From NCBI GenBank assembly GCA_019084025.1, contig JAHRBI010000003.1, positions 1-64,000 of the forward strand: 64,000 nt of DNA, read 5' to 3'. The stretch comes from Burkholderiaceae bacterium DAT-1. Lineage in GTDB: Bacteria > Pseudomonadota > Gammaproteobacteria > Burkholderiales > Chitinimonadaceae. The notes beneath the pieces are model-generated. The model saw only the letters and a program-made list of their open reading frames with translations. It ran no database searches and was not told the DNA's origin. Shown here piece after piece: positions 19,714-29,608 of this stretch (positions are counted from its first letter, which is position 1; each line of letters starts with the position of its first letter). A program made the translations under genes and the position numbers.

Positions 19714-20625
19714 ATGCGTTCAAGTGACGCCTCATTGACCTGTGAGTTTCCACCCGCCAGTCAGGCGGATGTTGTTGTGCCTATTCGCAGAAATACCTTG
19801 CGCGGCGCAAGTGTATCCCTTGTCGTCCATGTCATCGCCTTGCTGCTCATGCGCCCGCTCATCATGGATCAGAACGGTGATGGCGGTGAAACACCCATTT
19901 CAGTCGAACTGAATCTGGAAGACTTACCCGGCAAACAGGCAGCGGAAAGCGCCCCGCCTCCACCTCAAGGTCAGCCGGATCAAGTGCCTCGCGAGACCCC
20001 CCCGCAACATCCGGTTCAAGCGCACCCGGCAGATACCCGCCGCATCATCGCGACTAATCGCCCTGCTACGCCGGACACCCCCACCATTCCTGCATCGCCC
20101 CCCGAGCCACAACCGCGTCGCGTGCCACCGCCCCCAGAAGAAGTCCCTCCGCCTCCGCCCGGCATGGATTTTTCTACTTATGTGCAACAACGCATGTCGC
20201 AACTGCCAAAATCGCAGGGCGGCGCTGGCAGGACTGCTGAACAAGATGCCAATGCAGCACGTGACGCCATCATTGCCCGCAATCTGAAACGGCCGGGCAC
20301 AAGTGGTTTATTCGAGATTAGGGACAGATCTGCCTACAAGGCGACCATTAGCTTCAAGGGCTGGACCGTATCGCAAAGCAGCGCCAGACAGTCCCTATTT
20401 GATGTCAGAGTTGAACCGGGTGATGATATTGAACGTGCGATTATCCGCAAGGTGATCGAGATCACACGCCAGTACTATCCAACCGAAGCACCGTGGCATA
20501 TCGAACGACTGGATCAAACGTATCCGCTCTCCATGCGCCGCGAAGATCAGGCTGCAACAGAGGATTTTCTTATGCGTGAGTTTGGATTCTCATCCGGTAA
20601 ATCTACTCCCGGTAGAGGACGCTAA
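19714..20625 (+). CDS. Proline-rich, TonB/TolA-like inner-membrane-anchored protein
   Basis: A 303-residue protein with a short cytoplasmic N-terminus, one membrane segment (GASVSLVVHVIALLLM, about residues 33-48) and a periplasmic Pro-rich linker from about 70 to 150 with PPPPQ, PPPPEEVPPPPPG runs. The C-terminal 130 residues form a small soluble domain (ATISFKGWTV, DVRVEPGDDIERAIIRKVIEITRQYY). The layout is that of TonB or a related energy transducer, but the C-terminal domain lacks the recognisable TonB YP...R motif and no exbB/exbD is adjacent. It is followed 6 bp later by a DUF3820 gene. Function unknown. Confidence 0.65.
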   Translation: MRSSDASLTCEFPPASQADVVVPIRRNTLRGASVSLVVHVIALLLMRPLIMDQNGDGGETPISVELNLEDLPGKQAAESAPPPPQGQPDQVPRETPPQHPVQAHPADTRRIIATNRPATPDTPTIPASPPEPQPRRVPPPPEEVPPPPPGMDFSTYVQQRMSQLPKSQGGAGRTAEQDANAARDAIIARNLKRPGTSGLFEIRDRSAYKATISFKGWTVSQSSARQSLFDVRVEPGDDIERAIIRKVIEITRQYYPTEAPWHIERLDQTYPLSMRREDQAATEDFLMREFGFSSGKSTPGRGR

Positions 20626-20631
20626 GTTATC

Positions 20632-20844
20632 ATGCAGGCAGAAGATCTGATCAAGCTCGTCCACACCAAGATGCCCTTTGGCAAACACGCCGGGACACTG
20701 ATTGCCGATTTGCCGGGCAACTATTTAAACTGGTTTGCCCGCGAAGGATTTCCCAAGGGTGAAATCGGACGACTGCTGGCCTTGATGCAGGAAATGGATC
20801 ACAACGGGCTGCGGTCCATGCTGGATCCGCTTCGCCACCCATGA
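20632..20844 (+). CDS. DUF3820 family protein
   Basis: A 70-residue cytoplasmic protein matching the DUF3820 (putative quorum-sensing-regulated virulence factor) family: MPFGKHAGTLIADLPGNYLNWFAREGFPKGEIG is the family core. It begins 6 bp after the Pro-rich protein, so they are likely cotranscribed. Molecular function is not known; the family is often found next to unrelated housekeeping genes. Confidence 0.85.
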   Translation: MQAEDLIKLVHTKMPFGKHAGTLIADLPGNYLNWFAREGFPKGEIGRLLALMQEMDHNGLRSMLDPLRHP

Positions 20845-20876
20845 CGACTACACCTTAACAACGGGACGGGAAACGC

Positions 20877-21269
20877 ATGAAACTCGGCTACACCATCATT
20901 TACGTTCCAGATGTCCCGGCCTCACTGGTGTTCTTTGAGCAGGCATTTGGACTTTCACGCAAGTTCCTGCATGAGTGTGGCACCTATGGAGAGCTGGATA
21001 CGGGTGCAACTACCCTGTCATTTGCCTCACACGCGCTAGGCGACATGAACTTTGCCGGTGGACATGTGCATGCCGATACATCGCAACAGCCGCTGGGCTT
21101 TGAAATTGCATTGGTGACCGCGGATGTCGCATCCGCCCATGCCCGTGCACTGGACAGTGGCGCACGCGAGCTTGCTCCACCACAGGTGAAGCCTTGGGGT
21201 CAAACGGTTTCTTACGTCAGATGCCCGGATGGCATCCTGGTCGAGCTGTGCTCGCCTATTCAAGCCTGA
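20877..21269 (+). CDS. VOC family (glyoxalase/bleomycin-resistance) protein
   Basis: A 130-residue protein of the vicinal-oxygen-chelate fold: the N-terminal [22 protein letters not shown] and C-terminal [15 protein letters not shown] are the two beta-alpha-beta-beta-beta units. Members may be glyoxalases, dioxygenases or drug-binding proteins; the active-site residues do not identify a substrate. It follows the DUF3820 gene by 32 bp and precedes a bidirectional terminator. Confidence 0.8.
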   Translation: MKLGYTIIYVPDVPASLVFFEQAFGLSRKFLHECGTYGELDTGATTLSFASHALGDMNFAGGHVHADTSQQPLGFEIALVTADVASAHARALDSGARELAPPQVKPWGQTVSYVRCPDGILVELCSPIQA

Positions 21270-21336
21270 TCCATGCTGGACAGACTATCCAGCACCTAAT
21301 CGGTTGGCCAGTCGTATTCATGATAGACACAAAGCA

Positions 21337-21364
21337 AAAACCCCACGCCGGAGCATGGGGTTTT
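21337..21364. terminator. Bidirectional terminator (VOC gene / tRNA-Pro)
   Basis: AAAACCCCA (21337-21345) pairs with TGGGGTTTT (21356-21364). A/T runs on both flanks let it terminate the rightward VOC transcript and the leftward tRNA-Pro transcript. Confidence 0.85.
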
Positions 21365-21374
21365 CTGTATTCTG

Positions 21375-21451
<77 letters not shown>

Positions 21452-21469
21452 ACTTGCAAAGAGCTGCGC

Positions 21470-21498
21470 ATTTTAGGATACCCGCATCCGCCTGTCAA
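21470..21498 (-). promoter_or_regulatory. Sigma70 promoter of tRNA-Pro
   Basis: On the minus strand, consensus -35 TTGACA (21493-21498), a 17-bp spacer and -10 TAAAAT (21470-21475) lie about 19 bp before the tRNA 5' end. ispB is upstream on the same strand, so this gives the tRNA independent expression. Confidence 0.85.
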
Positions 21499-21537
21499 CA
21501 TTGCGGACGGTGCGTCAAAATACGCGACACTCAACAA

Positions 21538-22506
21538 TCAGTTGCTGCGCTCAACTGCAAATACCGCCAACTCACGCATCGCACGTGCAAAATCATTGTT
21601 TGGTAAAGCGGCAATTGCTTCGTTGGCCAGTGCAGCTTCGCGGCGAGCCGCTTCCAGTGCGCGCTCAAGCGAACCGCTTGCCTGAACGGCTGCCAGCACT
21701 TCGGCAAAGCGATCGGCGCGCGCATTTTCAATCGCGTCACGCACCACCGCAGCCTGATCAGTCGTACCAAAGCGCATGGTATAAATCAGTGGCAGCGTAC
21801 ATTTGCCTTCGGCCAGATCATCGCCAACATTCTTGCCCATCTCTTCGGCACTGGCGGAGTAGTCCAGTACATCATCCACAATCTGGAAAGCCGTACCCAG
21901 ATGCATGCCGTAGCGCGCCATGGCATCTTCGGTGGCGGCGTCAGACTTGTTCAACAGTGCACCGAGACGTGATGCAGCCTCGAACAGTTTGGCCGTCTTG
22001 TAGCGAATGACCTTCAGATAATCCGCCTCATCGAGATCGGCATCCTGAATATTCATCAGCTGCAGCACTTCGCCCTCTGCGATCACATTAGTCGCATCGG
22101 CCAGTACCTGCATCACACGCATGTCATTGACCGAAACCATCATCTGGAAAGCGCGGGAATATAAGAAATCGCCCACCAGTACGCTGGCCGCATTGCCGAA
22201 CAGCGCATTGGCGGTATCGCGGCCACGACGCAGGCTGGATTCATCGACGACATCATCATGCAGCAAGGTGGCGGTATGAATAAACTCAACGACAGCCGCA
22301 AGCTCGTGATGGAACGCGCCTTCATAACCCAGTGCGCCGGCAGACAGCAATACCAGTACCGGGCGCAGGCGCTTGCCGCCCGAGCTGACGATGTATTCGG
22401 CCACCTGGCGCACCAATACGACATCAGAGTGCAAACGGGTGCGGATCAGGGCGTCGACCTTCGCCATGTCGGCGTCGATCACGGATTTCACGAATTCGAT
22501 TGACAC
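21538..22506 (-). CDS. ispB: Octaprenyl (polyprenyl) diphosphate synthase
   Basis: A 322-residue trans-isoprenyl diphosphate synthase making the side chain of ubiquinone. Both Asp-rich motifs are present: HDDVVDESSLRRG (first) and FQIVDDVLDY (second), plus SGGKRLRP for substrate binding. It lies divergent to rplU-rpmA, an arrangement common in proteobacteria, which supports IspB rather than farnesyl synthase; product chain length is inferred. Confidence 0.94.
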   Translation of the reverse strand: MSIEFVKSVIDADMAKVDALIRTRLHSDVVLVRQVAEYIVSSGGKRLRPVLVLLSAGALGYEGAFHHELAAVVEFIHTATLLHDDVVDESSLRRGRDTANALFGNAASVLVGDFLYSRAFQMMVSVNDMRVMQVLADATNVIAEGEVLQLMNIQDADLDEADYLKVIRYKTAKLFEAASRLGALLNKSDAATEDAMARYGMHLGTAFQIVDDVLDYSASAEEMGKNVGDDLAEGKCTLPLIYTMRFGTTDQAAVVRDAIENARADRFAEVLAAVQASGSLERALEAARREAALANEAIAALPNNDFARAMRELAVFAVERSN

Positions 22507-22598
22507 GGTATTGCCTGAGAGGATGGTTATTCCGATGGGGGACGATTATACCCTGAAAACATAAGGTCTTTGTTCTGACGTCCGGTATTGCCTAAAAC

Positions 22599-22627
22599 TT
22601 GACCAAATTCATACGCTTGCGTATAGT
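22599..22627 (+). promoter_or_regulatory. Promoter of rplU-rpmA
   Basis: TTGACC (22599-22604), 17-bp spacer, TATAGT (22622-22627): a strong sigma70 promoter giving a leader of about 45 nt before rplU. Confidence 0.85.
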
Positions 22628-22635
22628 GGCGTGCT

Positions 22636-22652
22636 CCCCGCAACGCGCGGGG
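22636..22652 (+). promoter_or_regulatory. GC-rich hairpin in the rplU leader
   Basis: CCCCGC and GCGGGG form a tight stem with a 5-nt loop at the start of the mRNA leader, followed by CAGTTTTATTT, like a short attenuator. Ribosomal-protein leaders often hold such autoregulatory structures; binding by L21 or attenuation is not shown. Confidence 0.45.
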
Positions 22653-22677
22653 CAGTTTTATTTCAGGAGCTCAGTCT

Positions 22678-22989
22678 ATGTACGCGGTCATAAAAACCGG
22701 TGGCAAGCAATACAAAGTTGCCATTGGTGAAAAACTTAAAGTAGAACAGATTGCCGCCGACATCGACAGCCAGATCGTACTGAACGAAGTACTGATGGTG
22801 GTTGACGGTGAAGCGGTTTCGGTTGGCACCCCTGTTGTTGCGGGCGCTACCGTCACAGCAACGGTTGTTTCTCATGGTCGTCACGACAAGGTTCGCATCT
22901 TCAAGATGCGCCGTCGTAAACACTACCAGAAGCGCCAAGGTCATCGTCAGAATTTCACCGAAATTCGCATTGACGCCATCGCCAAGTAA
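22678..22989 (+). CDS. rplU: 50S ribosomal protein L21
   Basis: A 103-residue bL21, binding 23S rRNA. It starts [20 protein letters not shown] and ends with the basic [20 protein letters not shown] rRNA-binding region. CAGGAG precedes the ATG. First gene of the rplU-rpmA operon; rpmA follows after 15 bp. Confidence 0.98.
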   Translation: MYAVIKTGGKQYKVAIGEKLKVEQIAADIDSQIVLNEVLMVVDGEAVSVGTPVVAGATVTATVVSHGRHDKVRIFKMRRRKHYQKRQGHRQNFTEIRIDAIAK

Positions 22990-23004
22990 TCCAGGAGTAC
23001 CCAC

Positions 23005-23277
23005 ATGGCACATAAAAAAGCAGGCGGTAGTTCCCGTAACGGCCGCGACTCGGAAAGTAAACGCCTTGGTACCAAGGTTTACGGTGGCGAGCTGATCAAT
23101 GCTGGTTCCATCATCATCCGTCAACGTGGCACCAAGTTCCACGCTGGCGTGAATGTTGGCATGGGCAAGGATCACACCCTGTACGCCAAGGTTGACGGCT
23201 ACGTGAAGTTTGTCGTCAAGGGCCCGCTGAAGCGCAAGACCGTTGTGGTCGAGCCCTACACCGGCGCTGAAGCCTAA
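23005..23277 (+). CDS. rpmA: 50S ribosomal protein L27
   Basis: A 90-residue bL27 with the typical [21 protein letters not shown]-terminus, which reaches the peptidyl-transferase centre, and the [18 protein letters not shown] core. CAGGAG precedes the ATG. Confidence 0.98.
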   Translation: MAHKKAGGSSRNGRDSESKRLGTKVYGGELINAGSIIIRQRGTKFHAGVNVGMGKDHTLYAKVDGYVKFVVKGPLKRKTVVVEPYTGAEA

Positions 23278-23340
23278 TTATCAGGCAAACGTGGAACCGG
23301 CTGCCGCCAAGTGATTGGCCAGGGTAGCCGGCGACACGGA

Positions 23341-23370
23341 AAAGCCCTATCCCCGCGATAGGGCTTTTTT
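23341..23370 (+). terminator. Terminator of rplU-rpmA
   Basis: AAAGCCCTATC (23341-23351) pairs with GATAGGGCTTT (23357-23367) around a 5-nt loop, followed by a T run to 23370. Confidence 0.9.
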
Positions 23371-23419
23371 CCATTTCTAGCCCCTTGATCATTCGGGATC
23401 GCTTTCCGGACGAACTGGG

Positions 23420-24673
<1,254 letters not shown>

Positions 24674-24681
24674 AGCAGCAC

Positions 24682-24709
24682 GTGAAATGTGAAACGTGAA
24701 AGGTGAAAC
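24682..24709 (+). repeat. Four tandem heptamers GTGAAAN
   Basis: GTGAAAT, GTGAAAC, GTGAAAG and GTGAAAC run head to tail without gaps, 10 bp after the obgE stop and 46 bp before mksF. The last unit runs into a small GAAACG/CGTTTC hairpin. This could be a simple-sequence repeat or a set of regulator half-sites. Confidence 0.85.
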
Positions 24710-24755
24710 GTCGTTTCGCTCTCTGTCTTTCCTGACTGGATCATTCTGACTGACT

Positions 24756-26015
24756 GTGGCTGACGAAAAACTTGCTGACTTTCTAGCCGCCGGACTTTCT
24801 CCGGCGGAAGTGCCGCCGCTTGCCGACCTGCTACCGGCGCGCCCGCTCATTGCTGCCTTTATCACCCTGTTCCACGGTACCGAGGAGCAGGTACTGGCAC
24901 GTCTGATGGTGCTGCGTGAAATTGCCAGTCGCGGTCACGAACCGCGCTGGTCGCCCGCACAACTGGAAGCCCATTTCATCTATGTGAATCCAGTGAAGCT
25001 GCGTACTGTGCTGCACAGACTGCGCGATAACGGCCTGTTGCTGTGGGATGCCGACGAAAGTCTTTATCAGATTGCAGAGGCCGGCCGTATCGCACTGGCC
25101 TCGCTTTCTACGCTGCTCGCGTTTTCGGAACACGATGCCGAACTGGGTTACCTGACCGCACAGGCGGCAGGTCAGCAACAGCTTGGGCGTGTTTCCAATG
25201 AAACACTGCAGCATCTGCTGGCTCGCCTGAACGAGCTGTACATGCACTTTGAAGAAGCACTGGAATCGCAATCCGAATTCCAGATTCTCAAAGCACAGAA
25301 GCGGCTTGAATCGGTGTGGCGCTGGGTAGAAAAAGGCACAACAGTCATCCGTGAAATGTTTGCGGATGAGTCGCTGGATCGGCGGATGCTGGATCAGGTG
25401 CAAGCGATCGGGATGGCGCAATCGCGCATCCTGCGGCTCACCGGAAGCTTCCAGCGTCGACTGAACCAGTTGCAAGGCCAGCGTGTCCATCTGGGGCAGT
25501 CCGGCCTGACGTCGACCGATATCGCCGACTGGCTGCGAACCGCATCCCAGGGTACGCTGACCACGCTGGTTGAGGGCGAACTGCGCTTTGCGCCGCATCC
25601 GACCTTCGCGACGTGTCATGAATTGCTGGATATCGCCGAATTCGAGCTGGTGGAACGCGAGCGACTCGGCCTGGAAGCAGTCGTGCTGCCCAACAAGGTG
25701 GCCGCGCCGGACCTGGCCATGCCAGATGCCGAAAGGCTGTTCGCAGCCGAAGCATTGTACGAATCGCTGCGCGACATCCGGATTGAATCCACTTTGGCGG
25801 ACGCCGTGCTGGCCGATACCTATGCCGAGACGGCCTATCGTCTATCGTTACTCAGTTTGCTTGGCGACAAGGATGCTGCACTGGAAAACAGTGTGGTGGG
25901 CGATATCGTGAAATTGCCGATTTCGCTTCAGCATGGTGCCGATGTCACCTTGCTTGATCATCCCGAGGTCGCAGCCATGACGGTTGGTCAATTGCGTCGG
26001 GCAGACGCTCAATGA
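24756..26015 (+). CDS. mksF: MksF-like kleisin subunit (JetA-like)
   Basis: A 419-residue protein. An N-terminal winged-helix region (about 70-115, KLRTVLHRLRDNGLLLWDAD) precedes a long helical middle (about 115-270) and a second globular region, the layout of MukF/MksF kleisins that bridge the heads of an SMC dimer. The start is a GTG with no clear ribosome site. It is the first of three cotranscribed genes with sizes and order matching MksF-MksE-MksB (Wadjet JetA-JetB-JetC). The assignment rests mostly on this order and on the SMC neighbour, since kleisins diverge strongly in sequence. Confidence 0.72.
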   Translation: MADEKLADFLAAGLSPAEVPPLADLLPARPLIAAFITLFHGTEEQVLARLMVLREIASRGHEPRWSPAQLEAHFIYVNPVKLRTVLHRLRDNGLLLWDADESLYQIAEAGRIALASLSTLLAFSEHDAELGYLTAQAAGQQQLGRVSNETLQHLLARLNELYMHFEEALESQSEFQILKAQKRLESVWRWVEKGTTVIREMFADESLDRRMLDQVQAIGMAQSRILRLTGSFQRRLNQLQGQRVHLGQSGLTSTDIADWLRTASQGTLTTLVEGELRFAPHPTFATCHELLDIAEFELVERERLGLEAVVLPNKVAAPDLAMPDAERLFAAEALYESLRDIRIESTLADAVLADTYAETAYRLSLLSLLGDKDAALENSVVGDIVKLPISLQHGADVTLLDHPEVAAMTVGQLRRADAQ

Positions 26016-26090
26016 GTACCCTTTCTCTTATTTCATTCGTGGATGCCGCCATACGCGCAGCATCCATGATCCTGCATGGAGCATTCCCGC

Positions 26091-26759
26091 ATGAATGACG
26101 CACTAGCCATTCTCTGCGCCCGGCTCATTACGCATCGCTATCTCCCCCGTACCGATCCGCTGGCACGCCGCGCCTTGGTGGATGACGACTTTCGTCAGGG
26201 GCTGGAACGCCGTCTGGGTGAGGCCGGATTGATTCTGCTGGAAAATCCCTACGCCGAACATATCGGGGTGGCGCTGTCGTCCGATCTGGAAGCATTTGTA
26301 TTCGGGGACGGTGAGAGCTGGCTTTCCAACAATATGGGTCTGCCACGCGATGCAATTGCACTGCTGGTAGTGATCTGGGCATTGATTATCCTGCCTAAAC
26401 GAGAGCGCCAGGTCTCCCGCGCGGAAAAAGACAAGGAAAATCAGGGCGATATGTTTGTCAGCGACAAGCCGATGCAGCATGGCGAAGCGGTCTCCGTGGG
26501 GATTTCCGAAGATGCACTCTATGCTGACTTCCGTGAACGATTGGGCGGCAAGACACGGATGAATGCCAACCTTGGTACGCTCGCACGTCTGGGCCTGATC
26601 GAACGCCGCAATCGCATGGTGCACGAAGGCCCCCTGCTCGACCTGATGCTGGACTATTCGACGCTGGCCCCGCGCATCATTGAAGGCGCGCTGTCGGATG
26701 TGCTCCGTCGCAGACAATCCGAAACCACCCAACAACCTGAACCCAGCGAAACCCGATAA
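26091..26759 (+). CDS. mksE: MksE-like condensin subunit (JetB-like)
   Basis: About 222 residues. ATG 26091 is preferred because GGAG lies 9 nt upstream; ATG 26076 has no site. The sequence has two helix-rich parts around a charged linker (KRERQVSRAEKDKENQGD) and a C-terminal winged-helix-like segment (LGTLARLGLIERRNRMVHEGPLLDLML), as in MukE/MksE proteins, which dimerise and bind the kleisin. It lies 75 bp after mksF and 2 bp before mksB. Identity is inferred from size, the winged-helix pattern and position. Confidence 0.72.
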   Translation: MNDALAILCARLITHRYLPRTDPLARRALVDDDFRQGLERRLGEAGLILLENPYAEHIGVALSSDLEAFVFGDGESWLSNNMGLPRDAIALLVVIWALIILPKRERQVSRAEKDKENQGDMFVSDKPMQHGEAVSVGISEDALYADFRERLGGKTRMNANLGTLARLGLIERRNRMVHEGPLLDLMLDYSTLAPRIIEGALSDVLRRRQSETTQQPEPSETR

Positions 26760-26761
26760 CC

Positions 26762-29596
26762 ATGTTTCAATTCCGCAGCATCGAAATGCGCAACTGGGAC
26801 TTCTGGCAAAGCATCGAGGTTCCACTGGATGCGCAGATTGTCACCATCGTGGGGCCCAATGGCTCCGGTAAAACGACCTTGCTGGACGCCCTGCGCACTT
26901 TGCTGGCCCTGCCCTGCTCGGGTCGCCGCGACTACAAGCGCTATGTAAGAAACTCGTCGCAGCCAACCGCCTGGCTGCGCGCCGTAGTCAACAACCCGCG
27001 CAATACCTCGGCGGATATCTTCCGTCAGCGACCGTTCTGGGCCATCAGCGATGATACCGTCACCCTGTTCTGCCGCATTTCGCGTCAGGGTGGCGACTGG
27101 GTGCGCCATTACGCGATTGCCGCCGGACAGATTGAACTGACCGAAGAAAGCGAGAAATCCCTCACCTGGCTGGGCGTGCGCGATTACAAGCTGAATCTTG
27201 AACAGGCAGGTCTCACCCGTGCGATTGCCGAAGTGCTGGCACTGGAGCAGGGTGACACTGACAAACTGTGCGAATACGGCCCCAAATCCCTGCTGGATCT
27301 GGTGTTTCAGGTATTCGGCGACAAAGCCGTGCTCGATAACTATCAGCATGCCCGCAACGAACAGCGCGAAGCCGAACAGGAGCTGGAAGAGCTGACCCAC
27401 CAGCTCGATGGCCTCGGTGCCCGCGTCGAACAGATGCGTGTCCGCGCCCAGCGCTATGATGACTGGCGCATGCTGGAAGTGGAAGTGGCCAAGCTGGAAC
27501 GCAGCGTCCTGCCTGCCTTGCGCTATCTCGATGCCTGGGATTCGCTGATGGGCTACGTGAATCAGTTCAAGGGCATGCGGCGCATGCTGAAAACCCGTCA
27601 GGATGAACTGGCCGTCCATGAAAGCGAACTGGCTCGACTGAATCAGGATGCCGAATCGGCCATTACCGCCGAAGCAGAGGCTGATGCACGCTACAAGGCG
27701 CTGTTCGGCCCCTTTCAGCAGGCAGGTAGCGAAGCACGTGCCGCCGAAAAATTACTGGAACAACGCAACCGCATGCAGGCGCTGGCCGAAGCCGAATCCG
27801 GCGCCGATGCTGGCAAGCTGGCCGACAAACTCGGCAATTTGCGTACCGAACAGGGCGAACTGCAAGCCACCATCAAGGCGCGCAAGCAGGATCGCGATAC
27901 CCTGTCCAGTCTGCAATACACCCTGCAAGGCGGCAGCCAGCCGCTGGAGCCGTTTGTGCGCCAGATGCGTGCTGCGCTGGATGAAGCCGGTATCGTGCAT
28001 CATCTACTGACCGAAATCGTGGAAGTGCGCGACAACAGCTGGCAGGACGCCGTCGAGGCCCTGCTGGCTCCTTATCGCCACATCATTCTGCTGGAACGCG
28101 AGCAGGATCGCGCCAAAGCGTTTTCCATCGGCCAGCAGCTGCGCTATCGCCATTTTATCGTGCCGGAAAAGGAAGCCATTCCATTGGCGACGCCGGGCTC
28201 GATTCTGGAGATTCTCGACTTTAAACGCGATGCGCCGGGCTGGCTGACCCGCCAGATGAATCAGGTGCGCCGCGTGAAATCGGTGGAAGCCGGTGCAGAG
28301 GTACAGGGCGACTGGATCACCCGCGAGGGCTACCACAAGGAACGCCGTGGCGCGCGCCACATTGGCGTCGATCCGCGCGATCATGCCTTTGGCGAAGCCG
28401 CGCGCCGCTCGCGTCTGGACGAAATCAGCCGCAGCCTGCGCGATCTGAACCAGCTGATTCTCGATCTGGAAACCCGTTCGGTTGAACTCGGCCGCGAGAT
28501 AACCAGCCTGCAACTGTCACTTGCCGGCATGGATGCCGTGCAGCAATTGGCCGCTCGCAGCGATGAATTCGCTGCGGCCGAAGCCGCGCTGCCAGAGTTA
28601 CGTGCCGAAGCACAGCGTCTGGGCGAGGCACTGGCGACCGAGCAAACGCAACTGGAGACAGTTCGCAAAGCCGCGCTGGAAGCACGCCTCTCACGTCAGA
28701 AAACCGAACTGACCCGCGATGCGTTGCTCAAGCAGGTCAGCGAATTGCTTGCGCAGGTGGAGTCCCGCCAGCTGGAACAAACCCGCCAGATTGAGGCGGC
28801 CAAGCGCCTGCGCAGCGAACTGGCGGAACACGGAATCGACGCCGCCACCCTGCCCGCTCTGCGCGAGGAATGGGGTTCGGTTCAGGCCGTGCGCCACGAA
28901 ATCGAGCGCCAGCGCCAGCGCCTGGAGCAGGGCGACTGGGAACGTGATGCCATGGTGCTGGAGCTGCGCGAGAAAATGCAGCAGGACTTCGATCGTCTCG
29001 CCAACGAAACACAGGCGCGCGCACAAAGCGTGGCACGCGCCCATGAACTGACCAAGGAAGCGCGTGGTGCCTATATCGCCAAACTGCGCGCCACCGTACG
29101 TGCCTACGGCCAGAATGTCACCCGGCTGGGCGCACTGGCGGGCATTTCCGTGGAAGTCGAACCGCCGCATCTGGACAACGATGACACCACGCTGGCGCAA
29201 GCTGGCCTATCAGTCAAATTCGACTTCGACCAGAAGGGTCTGATGGGCCTGAATGATGGCGAAGCATCCGGTGGCCAGCAGGTGATGAAATCGCTGATCC
29301 TGCTGATTGGCCTGATGATGGATGAAGACAATCCGACCGGCTTTGTATTCATCGACGAACCCTTTGCCCACCTCGACGTGCTCAATATCGACAAGGTGGG
29401 GGCATTCCTGCGCGCCACGCAGGCTCAGTACCTCATCACCATGCCGCTGACCCATAACGTCAACGCCTTCGCCCCGAGCGAGCTGACCCTGTGTACTTAC
29501 AAAAAACGACCGGGCGAACGCTGGGCACCGGTCATCAGTCAGGCTCGCCGTCGGGTGACACCTGCTGCTACAACCACCTCAACCGCTTCAAGCTGA
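26762..29596 (+). CDS. mksB: MksB-like SMC ATPase (JetC-like)
   Basis: A 944-residue SMC-type ATPase. Walker A is GPNGSGKT (31-38), followed by the half-coiled-coil with Glu/Arg-rich repeats, a small hinge-like globular region near residues 400-480 (LLTEIVEVRDNSWQDAVEALL, then HFIVPEKEAIPL), a return coiled coil and the C-terminal head with signature ASGGQ (about 835) and Walker B FVFIDEPFAHLD (about 862). The coils are short for a canonical SMC, as in MksB. The partner genes mksF and mksE precede it, so the three should form a DNA-loop-extruding condensin. No MksG/JetD (TOPRIM nuclease) follows; the next gene is rlmL. Confidence 0.86.
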   Translation: MFQFRSIEMRNWDFWQSIEVPLDAQIVTIVGPNGSGKTTLLDALRTLLALPCSGRRDYKRYVRNSSQPTAWLRAVVNNPRNTSADIFRQRPFWAISDDTVTLFCRISRQGGDWVRHYAIAAGQIELTEESEKSLTWLGVRDYKLNLEQAGLTRAIAEVLALEQGDTDKLCEYGPKSLLDLVFQVFGDKAVLDNYQHARNEQREAEQELEELTHQLDGLGARVEQMRVRAQRYDDWRMLEVEVAKLERSVLPALRYLDAWDSLMGYVNQFKGMRRMLKTRQDELAVHESELARLNQDAESAITAEAEADARYKALFGPFQQAGSEARAAEKLLEQRNRMQALAEAESGADAGKLADKLGNLRTEQGELQATIKARKQDRDTLSSLQYTLQGGSQPLEPFVRQMRAALDEAGIVHHLLTEIVEVRDNSWQDAVEALLAPYRHIILLEREQDRAKAFSIGQQLRYRHFIVPEKEAIPLATPGSILEILDFKRDAPGWLTRQMNQVRRVKSVEAGAEVQGDWITREGYHKERRGARHIGVDPRDHAFGEAARRSRLDEISRSLRDLNQLILDLETRSVELGREITSLQLSLAGMDAVQQLAARSDEFAAAEAALPELRAEAQRLGEALATEQTQLETVRKAALEARLSRQKTELTRDALLKQVSELLAQVESRQLEQTRQIEAAKRLRSELAEHGIDAATLPALREEWGSVQAVRHEIERQRQRLEQGDWERDAMVLELREKMQQDFDRLANETQARAQSVARAHELTKEARGAYIAKLRATVRAYGQNVTRLGALAGISVEVEPPHLDNDDTTLAQAGLSVKFDFDQKGLMGLNDGEASGGQQVMKSLILLIGLMMDEDNPTGFVFIDEPFAHLDVLNIDKVGAFLRATQAQYLITMPLTHNVNAFAPSELTLCTYKKRPGERWAPVISQARRRVTPAATTTSTASS

Positions 29597-29608
29597 CGGA
29601 CACCGATC

